A stretch of DNA of 41,294 nucleotides, from the NCBI GenBank assembly GCA_002551355.1, contig NTHE01000067.1:1-41294 (forward strand). The letters run 5' to 3'. Shown here piece by piece: positions 32,391 to 38,824 of the stretch (position 1 is the first letter of the stretch; each line of letters opens with the position of its first letter). Origin of the DNA: Streptomyces sp. man185 (lineage in GTDB: Bacteria; Actinomycetota; Actinomycetes; Streptomycetales; Streptomycetaceae). Both the position numbers and the translations under genes were made by a program. The notes beneath the pieces are model-generated. The model searched no databases, was not told the DNA's origin, and was given only the letters and a program-made list of their open reading frames with translations.

Positions 32391-33314
32391 TCACCGGTAG
32401 ACGACGACCTCGTCGCCGTTCTTCACCTGGCCGAAGAGGGCCGCGACCTTCTTCTTGTCCCGTACGTTGACGCAGCCGTGCGACGCGCCGCCGTAACCGT
32501 TGGCCGCGAAGTCGGCGGAGTAGTGCACCGCCTGGCCGCCGCTGAAGAACAGGGCGTACGGCATCGGGGTGTCGTAGAGCGTCGACACATGGTCCCGGGA
32601 CTTCCAGAACACCTCGAACACGCCCTCGCGGGTGGGCGTGTACTCCGAGCCGAAGCGCACGTCCATCGCGGAGACGACCTTGCCGTCGATCATCCACGCC
32701 AGGGTCCGGCTCTCCTTGCTGATGCACAGGACCCGGCCCTTCAGGCACCGTTCGTCCGGCGCGGCCACCGGGCGCTCGGTCGGCGGTGCCAGCTCGGCGG
32801 CCGTCGGCCTACGGGTCATGGCCAGCAGCCGCTTCCAGGTGACCCCGTCGGTGCTGCCGGTGACCGGCAGGCTCCGCTTGGCCTGGAAGGACCGTACGGC
32901 GTCGGCGGTGACGGAGCCGTAGTAGCCGGTGGGGTTCCGCCCGAAGTGGCCGATCTGGCGGAGCCGGGCCTGCAGTTCGCGTACCCGGTCGCTCTCGGAC
33001 CCGGTCCCCATCAGGACCCGCGGCGGGGGCGCCGTGCTCGGCTTCGGAGCCGGCCGGGCGGTCGTCGGGTCCGGGGCGGGCGGGGTGGTGGACGCCCGCG
33101 GGTCGGGCGTCGGTACGGTACGCGGCTTCGCGTCCGCGGGGGCGGTGCGCGTGGGGGAGGGGGCAGCGGTCGGAGCTGCGGCCTGCGTGGCCCGCACCGG
33201 CGGCGGCGCGTCCTGCGCCCCCTCGGCGGTCCCGGGCTCGCACCCCGTCGCGAGGGCGGCCAGCGCGACGAGGGAAACAGCGGCGACGCGACGCCCCGGT
33301 GCGGGCCGTGACAT
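32391..33314 (-). CDS. Lipoprotein L,D-transpeptidase with peptidoglycan-binding domain
   Basis: A 307-residue YkuD-type enzyme that forms 3-3 cross-links in peptidoglycan or attaches proteins to it. With ATG 33314 the protein begins with a textbook lipoprotein signal (RRVAAVSLVALAALATGC, lipobox Cys at 25). A Pro/Thr-rich linker follows, then a PG_binding_1 domain (LQARLRQIGHF, YYGSVTADAVRSFQAKRSL), then the catalytic domain ending in SHGCVNVRDKK with the nucleophile Cys. An upstream in-frame ATG at 33482 has a better SD (GGGGGGA) but would push the lipobox Cys to residue 81 behind a low-complexity Pro/Gly/Ala leader. Convergent with the anti-sigma gene. Confidence 0.88.
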   Translation of the reverse strand: MSRPAPGRRVAAVSLVALAALATGCEPGTAEGAQDAPPPVRATQAAAPTAAPSPTRTAPADAKPRTVPTPDPRASTTPPAPDPTTARPAPKPSTAPPPRVLMGTGSESDRVRELQARLRQIGHFGRNPTGYYGSVTADAVRSFQAKRSLPVTGSTDGVTWKRLLAMTRRPTAAELAPPTERPVAAPDERCLKGRVLCISKESRTLAWMIDGKVVSAMDVRFGSEYTPTREGVFEVFWKSRDHVSTLYDTPMPYALFFSGGQAVHYSADFAANGYGGASHGCVNVRDKKKVAALFGQVKNGDEVVVYR

Positions 33315-33716
33315 CGCCCCCGGCACGGGGCGCGGAGTCGCCACCGGTGCGTGCCCCGACCTGGCACCCGGTGCGGGCCCCGAGCCGGCCCCCCGTACGG
33401 GCCCCGGTATCGCCTCCGGCGTCCGCGTCCCGCGCGGGTCCCTCGGTCCCCGCTCGCCGCACCCGCTGTTCGTGTCCGCCATGCTCAGTCCCCCCTGGCT
33501 CACCCGCCGACCCGCCGACCCTTCGGCCCGGCGCCTCCTGTACGGATTCCCGTCCGGCCCGGTCACCGAATCCTCCGTCGGACGTCGGCCGCGCGTCCAC
33601 CCCCCCCAGGGGTCGCCCGGTGGATCACGGCCGGGGCCGACACGGCGCCGGCCGGCCGATATCGCCTGATGAAACCCCCTGGACGGAGCCCCGCACGGAC
33701 GTGCGAGACTCCGTTC
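33315..33716. other. Divergent region with GC-rich imperfect repeats
   Basis: About 400 bases between the chosen start of the L,D-transpeptidase and the LysE gene. 33315-33440 contains repeated GC-rich units (variants of GTGCGGGCCCCG and CCCCCGGCACGGGG) that would encode the repetitive leader if ATG 33482 is used. 33483-33716 should contain both promoters; I could not locate confident boxes. Confidence 0.45.
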
Positions 33717-34400
33717 ATGCTGGGTGTCACCGACCTTCCGACTTATCTCGCCGGACTGGCGCTGATCGTTCTCCTGCCGGGGCCGAACTCGCTGTACGTG
33801 CTGTCCGTCGCCGCCCGACGCGGCGTACGTACCGGCTACAAGGCCGCCGCGGGCGTCTGGACCGGGGACGCCGTCCTGATGACGCTCGCCGCGCTGGGCG
33901 CCGCGTCCCTGCTCACGACCACGCCCCTGCTCTTCGCGATCGTCAAGTACGCGGGCGCGGCCTATCTGACCTGGATGGCCATCGGGATGCTCCGGGCCGC
34001 CGTGACCCTGTGGCGCGAGCGGCACCGGCGCACCGCCGAACTCGTGGAGACGGTCGGGGCGGGCGAGGCGGCCGAGACTCCCGGGGCGGCGGGCCCCGTG
34101 GAGCGGCCCTACCGCCGGGCGCTGGTGGTCAGTCTGATCAACCCGAAGGCGATCCTGTTCCTGATCTCCTTCTTCGTCCAGTTCGTCGACCCGGGCTATG
34201 CCTACCCCGCGCTGTCGTTCCTGGTGCTGGGCACCCTGCTCCAGCTCGCCAGCTTCGCGTATCTCTCCGTGCTGATCTTCGGCGGCACCCGGCTGGCCGC
34301 CGTCTTCCGCCGGCGTAAGCGACTGTCGGCGGGGGCGACTTCGGCGGCCGGCGTCCTGTTCCTCGGGTTCGCGGCCAAGCTCTCGCTCAGCAGCGTGTAG
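33717..34400 (+). CDS. LysE/RhtB-family amino acid exporter
   Basis: A 227-residue efflux permease, likely LeuE-like. The N-terminal signature is LAGLALIVLLPGPNSLYVLS, and the family RRGVRTGYKAAAGVWTGDAV loop comes next. About six helices are visible (TLAALGAASLLTTTPLLFAI, LINPKAILFLISFFVQFV, LQLASFAYLSVLIFGG, AAGVLFLGFAAKLSL). A hydrophilic loop (about 105-135) splits the two halves. ATG 33717 is preferred over much longer in-frame starts that overlap the transpeptidase region. The substrate (neutral amino acids or homoserine derivatives) cannot be told. The convergent MarR gene may control it. Confidence 0.9.
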   Translation: MLGVTDLPTYLAGLALIVLLPGPNSLYVLSVAARRGVRTGYKAAAGVWTGDAVLMTLAALGAASLLTTTPLLFAIVKYAGAAYLTWMAIGMLRAAVTLWRERHRRTAELVETVGAGEAAETPGAAGPVERPYRRALVVSLINPKAILFLISFFVQFVDPGYAYPALSFLVLGTLLQLASFAYLSVLIFGGTRLAAVFRRRKRLSAGATSAAGVLFLGFAAKLSLSSV

Positions 34401-34419
34401 CCCGAGGGGGCGGCCGGCC

Positions 34420-34881
34420 TCAGTGGTGCCAGGCCTTCCCCCCGACGTTGTGGATCATCCGCTGGAGCACCTTGAGCGCGGCGACGAACTCCGCCTCGGG
34501 GATGCCCTCGTGGATCTCCGCGCTCGCCCGGGCGACCCGGGCGAGCGCCTTCTCGCGCAGCGCCCTCCCCTCGGGGGTCAGCCGCAGCCGGGCCCCGGGG
34601 TCCTCGGTGGCCAGCCCCCGTTCCAGGACGGCGGCAACGGCCTCCTCCATGCCGTCGGCCCCGGTGTTGAGGTAGCCGCTGAGCATGGCGACCAACTCGG
34701 CCCGGTCCCGTCCCTCCTCGTCCGCCCCGTCCAGTTGGTTGAGCACCCACCAAGGAGGCTGGGTGAGGCCGTGTTCGGCCAGGGCGGACCTGATGTGGGT
34801 GACCGTCGCCTCGTGCGCGGCCCAGCTCCAGTAACCGATCGGCTGGCGGGCGAGTCCCGCGTCGTCGTGTGAGTAGTTCAT
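34420..34881 (-). CDS. MarR-family transcriptional regulator
   Basis: A 153-residue winged-helix protein. An N-terminal dimerisation helix (IGYWSWAAHEATVTHIRSAL) precedes the helix-turn-helix and wing (AELVAMLSGYLNTGADGMEE, AVLERGLATEDPGARLRLTP with the wing arginines), and a C-terminal helix pair follows (LREKALARVARASAEIHEGI). ATG 34881 is preferred over a TTG 21 bases upstream. No SD is visible; a MerR-type promoter places transcription start at or next to the ATG, so the message is probably leaderless. Target genes are unknown; candidates are itself, the LysE exporter or the glycan cluster. Confidence 0.88.
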   Translation of the reverse strand: MNYSHDDAGLARQPIGYWSWAAHEATVTHIRSALAEHGLTQPPWWVLNQLDGADEEGRDRAELVAMLSGYLNTGADGMEEAVAAVLERGLATEDPGARLRLTPEGRALREKALARVARASAEIHEGIPEAEFVAALKVLQRMIHNVGGKAWHH

Positions 34882-34887
34882 GCCTGG

Positions 34888-34918
34888 AACGTAGGACCTC
34901 AAGCGGGCTTGAGGTCAA
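34888..34918 (-). promoter_or_regulatory. MerR/SoxR-type promoter and palindrome before marR
   Basis: On the minus strand TTGACC and TACGTT are separated by 19 bases, longer than the standard 17. The spacer and -35 edge hold CCTCAAG-N4-CTTGAGG, within a perfect 10-bp-arm palindrome (34895-34916). The E. coli soxS promoter has the same half-sites and the same spacer (recalled). Confidence 0.65.
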
Positions 34919-35057
34919 GTGTCGGTGCGAAGTTCCCCGGCGCGTGCCCGGTCATCCGGCGGACGTGCAGAGTTCACCCGCTGTCGCGGCGGGCGTCACC
35001 CGATCCTTCCGTCGTCTCACTACGTTGTCGGGACCATGATCGAAGGCGAGGGCACGC

Positions 35058-36041
35058 GTGCCGAAACTGTCCGTTGTCGTACCGCTCCACAATGTCGCGG
35101 CCTACGCTCCGACCACGCTGGGCAGCCTGGCCCGCAACGCGGACCCGGACATCGAGTTCCTGCTGGTCGATGACGCGTCCACCGACGGCACGCAGGACAT
35201 CGTCGACCACTGGGCCGAGCGGCTGCCGCGCGCCCGGGTGATCAGACACGGTACGAACGTCGGCATCGCGGCCGCCCGCAACAGCGGCATCGACGCCGCC
35301 GAGGGCGACTGGCTCACCTTCCTCGACGGCGACGACTGGTACGCCCCCGGCCATCTGGACCGGCTGGTGCGCGCCGCCCAGGACCTCGACTGCGACTTCG
35401 CCCGCACCGACCACGTCCAGTCCACCGGCACCACCCGCGTCGTGCGGCGCGCCCCCGCCCCGCTCCGGGACACGGTGCTGGACCCCCGCGACGGGATCGG
35501 GGCGCCCGAGCGCGAGACCATGGTCGACTACCCGTTCGTCTGGGCCGGGATCTACCACCGGCGGCTCTTCGCGGACGGCGCCCAGCGCTTCGCCACCGAA
35601 CTGCGCACCGCCGAGGACCGGCTGTGGGTCTGGCAGCTCCATCTGCGCGCCCGCACCTACGCGGCGCTCGGGCTGTACGGCATCTTCTACCGGCGCGGGG
35701 TCACCACCTCCCTCACGCAGATCAAGGACGCCCGCCAGCTCGACTTCTTCGCCTCCTACGACACGCTGCTCGACACACTGCGTGCCGACCGGGACGCGGA
35801 GGCCCTGCTGCCCAAGGCCGTCCGCACCTACTGCGCGATGATCGCCTTCCACAACGAGAAGGCCGACGACTACGAGCCCGCCACCGCCCGGCGGCTGCGC
35901 GCCGAGTCCACCGCCGCGCTGGGCCGGATGCCGCAGGACGTGCTCGACCGCACTCTGACGATGATCGACGACCGGCGCGGCACGCTGCTCAGCCGTCTGC
36001 GCACCAAGCCGGCCAAGCAGACCAAGCAGAAGGCCGCCTGA
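35058..36041 (+). CDS. GT2-family glycosyltransferase
   Basis: A 327-residue cytoplasmic GT-A enzyme. It starts with the classic KLSVVVPLHNVAAYAPTTL, has the nucleotide-binding VDDASTDGT (D38-D39) and GTNVGIAAARNSGID, and the metal-binding DGDDW at 90-94. A Lys/Gln-rich basic tail (KPAKQTKQKAA) may bind the membrane or the polymer. The GTG at 35058 has GAGGG upstream. First of four same-strand genes; the next starts 3 bases after its stop. Relatives of this type act in teichoic-acid-like or capsule polymer synthesis; donor and acceptor are not known. Confidence 0.9.
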   Translation: MPKLSVVVPLHNVAAYAPTTLGSLARNADPDIEFLLVDDASTDGTQDIVDHWAERLPRARVIRHGTNVGIAAARNSGIDAAEGDWLTFLDGDDWYAPGHLDRLVRAAQDLDCDFARTDHVQSTGTTRVVRRAPAPLRDTVLDPRDGIGAPERETMVDYPFVWAGIYHRRLFADGAQRFATELRTAEDRLWVWQLHLRARTYAALGLYGIFYRRGVTTSLTQIKDARQLDFFASYDTLLDTLRADRDAEALLPKAVRTYCAMIAFHNEKADDYEPATARRLRAESTAALGRMPQDVLDRTLTMIDDRRGTLLSRLRTKPAKQTKQKAA

Positions 36042-36044
36042 CCG

Positions 36045-37439
36045 ATGACCGTGCCCGATCCCGCACCCACGCCCGTACCCGCCTCCGTACGCACGCCCCT
36101 GCGCACCCAGATCTTCCAGGTCTCCACCCTGTACGGGGCGGCCACCCTCGCCGCCGCGCTCGACGCCGGACAGTTCGGCCGGGCCGTCGACAGCCACCGC
36201 ATCCTGCTGGTCTCCAACAACGCGGCCGTCCCCGAGACAGCCCTGCGCCTTGAGGAGATGCGGGGTTACGGATCCCTCGCCGCCCGCTTCGACGCCGTCG
36301 TCGACTGGAACGAGGCGATCAGCCCGCACCACCCGGGCGGCTGGGGCCCCCGCTCCGAGGAGACCGTCCTGTGGCAGCGGGCCTTCCGCCTCGCCTGGGA
36401 CATCGCCCCCGAGGCCCCCGTCGACCTCGCCGTGGAGTCCATCCAGGTCAACCCGGCCCGCGCGCTGGCCGCGATCTTCTCCGAGAGCGCCGTCCACGTC
36501 TACGCCGACGGCCTGATGACCTACGGCCCCACCCGCAACCGGATGCCCCAGTCCATCGCCTGCCGCATCCGCCGCGTCCTCCACCTCGACCTGGTCACCG
36601 GACTGCGCCCGCTCCTCCTCGCCGAGGCCGGCGTCGAACCGGAACTCGTCCCCGACGACGCCTTCCGCGCCGTCCTCTCCGAGATCGCCGCCGCGGCCGA
36701 GGGCGACAAGGGGCTCGCCGCCGCCGAGGCCGCCGCGCCCACCGCCATGCTGCTCGGCCAGTACCTCGCCGCCCTCACCATCCTCACCCCGGAGGAGGAA
36801 GAGGACCTGCACATCCGGATGCTGCGCGGAGCAGCCCGCGCCGGGCACACCTCCATCCTCTTCAAGCCGCACCCCACCGCCCCGGCCCGCTACTCCCGCG
36901 CCCTGGACGAGGCCGCCGCCGAACTCGGGGTACGGCTCACCACGCTGGACAGCCCGCTGCTCGCCGAGACGCTGTACGAGCGGTGCGCGCCCACCCTCGT
37001 CGTCGGCTGCTTCTCCACCGCGATGTTCACCGCCGCCGCCTACTACGGCATCCCCGTCGCCCGCGTCGGCACCCGGCTCGTCCTCGACCGGATCACCCCG
37101 TACGAGAACAGCAACCGCATCCCGCTGACGATCACCGACCACCTCGTGCCCGACCTCGACGCGCAGGTCGGCGGGGCCGTCCCCCACCTGCCGCGCACCC
37201 CGCCGGACACCCTCGCCCCGCTGGTGCGGACCGTCGGGTACTGCATGCAGGCCAAGCTCCACCCCGGGCTGCGCCCCGGGGCCGAGGCCTGGCTGCGGGA
37301 GCACCTCGACCCCACCACCCAGCACTACTTCAAGCGCCGCCGCCTGCAGAGCCTCACCCTGCCCGGCGGCGGCCCCCGGGGAGCGGCGGTCCGGCTGCGC
37401 CGCACCGTACGGCGCACCCGCAGCACCCTGGGCCTCTGA
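36045..37439 (+). CDS. Alpha-2,8-polysialyltransferase-family protein
   Basis: A 464-residue protein of the bacterial polysialyltransferase family (GT-B). Hallmarks: QIFQVSTLYGAATLAAAL at the N-terminus, HVYADGLMTYG with D155-G156 in the position of the (D/E)(D/E)G motif, KPHP at 274-277 (the HP motif), and CFSTAMFTAAAYYG at 322-335 (the S-S/T motif). These are the three catalytic and CMP-binding motifs of bacterial sialyltransferases. It is likely to transfer a nonulosonate (sialic acid, Kdn or similar) from a CMP donor onto a surface glycan. The stop-to-start gap to the GT2 gene is 3 bases, so they form an operon. Confidence 0.88.
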   Translation: MTVPDPAPTPVPASVRTPLRTQIFQVSTLYGAATLAAALDAGQFGRAVDSHRILLVSNNAAVPETALRLEEMRGYGSLAARFDAVVDWNEAISPHHPGGWGPRSEETVLWQRAFRLAWDIAPEAPVDLAVESIQVNPARALAAIFSESAVHVYADGLMTYGPTRNRMPQSIACRIRRVLHLDLVTGLRPLLLAEAGVEPELVPDDAFRAVLSEIAAAAEGDKGLAAAEAAAPTAMLLGQYLAALTILTPEEEEDLHIRMLRGAARAGHTSILFKPHPTAPARYSRALDEAAAELGVRLTTLDSPLLAETLYERCAPTLVVGCFSTAMFTAAAYYGIPVARVGTRLVLDRITPYENSNRIPLTITDHLVPDLDAQVGGAVPHLPRTPPDTLAPLVRTVGYCMQAKLHPGLRPGAEAWLREHLDPTTQHYFKRRRLQSLTLPGGGPRGAAVRLRRTVRRTRSTLGL

Positions 37440-37504
37440 CCCGGGACCGGAGCCGGGACCCGAACCCGGTGCCGGCGTCCGACTCACAGAACGGCGGAAC
37501 GAGC

Positions 37505-38824
37505 ATGGGCCAGACCCTCACCGGGCTGCTCACGTCAGTGCGTGCGATAGCGGGACGGCCGGGGACGCCGACCCGGGAACGCCCCGGCGGCGGACCGGAC
37601 CCGGCGCTCCTGGCCGCCCTGCGGCTCTGCGGCGACCACCTCGCCGCCCTCGCCGCCTCCGGGCCCCTCACCGACGCCCGCCGTACCCGGCTCATCGCGT
37701 CGATCGGAACCCTGACCACCGCGTGCTCCACCCCGGGCGCCGACGCGTTCGACGCGCTCCTGCGGACCGGACAGCAGGCCCTGGACAGCGGGGGCGACGC
37801 CGAGGCCCGCCTCGCTCTGGCCCTCGCCGACGAGGCGATCGCCCTGCGCGCCCGCTCCAAGGGCGCCTGGCGGCTGCGCGGCAACGCCCTGGACGCGCTC
37901 GGCCGGGGCGAGGAGGCGATCACCGCGTACGAACGCCACCTCGCGCTCCAGCAGAACACCGCCGCCTCACGCGACGTCGAACGCCGGATCGCCACCCTCC
38001 GCGCCGCAGGCGACCGCATCGACGAGGCCTTGGCACTGTTCGCGGACGGGGCGGCGGGCCTCCGCCTCTCGCGCCACCTGCCCGCCGCCGAGGCCCGCAC
38101 CGCCTTCACCGAACTCGTCCGGCTCCGCACCGCCGAACTCGGGGCCGCCGACCCGGCCGTGTGCCGGCTCGCCGCGCTCTACGCCGAGCACCGCCGGCTC
38201 GCCGACCGCGACCCGATGGCCGACCCGCTGCTCGGCGGGGCCGAGCCCATCGGCGTACCCGGTCTGCGCCGGCTCGTCGCGGGCCGGACGGTGTGCCTGG
38301 TCGCGGACACGCCGAGCACCGCCGAGCAGGAACAGCGGCCCGGCGGTTCGCTCGCCGCCCTGATCGAGGGCTACGACCTCGTCGTGCGCTGCGACGCCGT
38401 ACGCCATGCCGCCCCCACCGCCCGCACCGATCTGCACGCCGTAACCCTGCACGGCGACGCCCCGTGGCAGGGCCCCGGGTGGGACCGGCGGGCAGCCGCC
38501 CGGCTGGTCTTCGGCGACCCGCTCCCGCACTGGCGGCTCGCCCTGCGCAGCCGGCTCGTCCCCGGCGCGCAGGACCGCGTCGGCGACGCGACGCTGCGCC
38601 GCCCGCTGCACGATCCGGCGCTGCTCGGCGGGAGGCCGGACGGCGAAGGGCCCGCGAGCACCGCGTACACCGTGCTGCGGCTCCTCGACTTCCTGGGCAC
38701 GCCCGCCCGGGTGGACCTCATCGGGTTCGAAGGACCGGCGGCCCTGTTCCCGCGCGAGCGCGAGTGGATCGGGGCGCGGACCGGGAACGCGGACGACACC
38801 GCAGTGAGGATCACCCTGAGATGA
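37505..38824 (+). CDS. TPR protein with GT29 sialyltransferase-like C-terminal domain
   Basis: A 439-residue protein. Residues about 85-170 form TPR-like helices (ALALADEAIALRARSKGAWR, ALDALGRGEEAITAYERHLA). The C-terminal half (about 260-439) resembles family-29 sialyltransferases: VCLVADTPS at 263-271 followed by LIEGYDLVVRCD at 286-297 matches the motif-L pattern (VVGN..., IDxxDxVxRxN), and GPASTAYTVLRLLDF followed by VDLIGFEG (382-410) matches motif S (P-S/T-T-G..., V-x-L-x-G-F-D). The Asn of both motif-L sites is Asp here, and no motif-VS His is evident. The ATG follows GGCGGA; the stop overlaps the next gene by 4 bases. Assignment is by eye. Confidence 0.72.
   Translation: MGQTLTGLLTSVRAIAGRPGTPTRERPGGGPDPALLAALRLCGDHLAALAASGPLTDARRTRLIASIGTLTTACSTPGADAFDALLRTGQQALDSGGDAEARLALALADEAIALRARSKGAWRLRGNALDALGRGEEAITAYERHLALQQNTAASRDVERRIATLRAAGDRIDEALALFADGAAGLRLSRHLPAAEARTAFTELVRLRTAELGAADPAVCRLAALYAEHRRLADRDPMADPLLGGAEPIGVPGLRRLVAGRTVCLVADTPSTAEQEQRPGGSLAALIEGYDLVVRCDAVRHAAPTARTDLHAVTLHGDAPWQGPGWDRRAAARLVFGDPLPHWRLALRSRLVPGAQDRVGDATLRRPLHDPALLGGRPDGEGPASTAYTVLRLLDFLGTPARVDLIGFEGPAALFPREREWIGARTGNADDTAVRITLR

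Noticed and set aside
32218..32400. 60-codon rightward frame starting within motif P2
   Set aside because: No SD, basic low-complexity translation crossing the terminator hairpin; a non-coding transcript is more plausible.
34974..37487. Minus-strand open frame of 837 codons opposite the GT2 and polysialyltransferase genes
   Set aside because: Low-complexity Gly/Glu/Val-rich translation with no domain; it is the shadow expected opposite high-GC coding sequence, and the plus-strand genes have clear motifs and starts.
36371..37504. Upstream in-frame extension of the GT29-like gene
   Set aside because: It lies inside the polysialyltransferase gene in another frame and is an Arg/Pro-rich shadow; ATG 37505 has an SD-like sequence.
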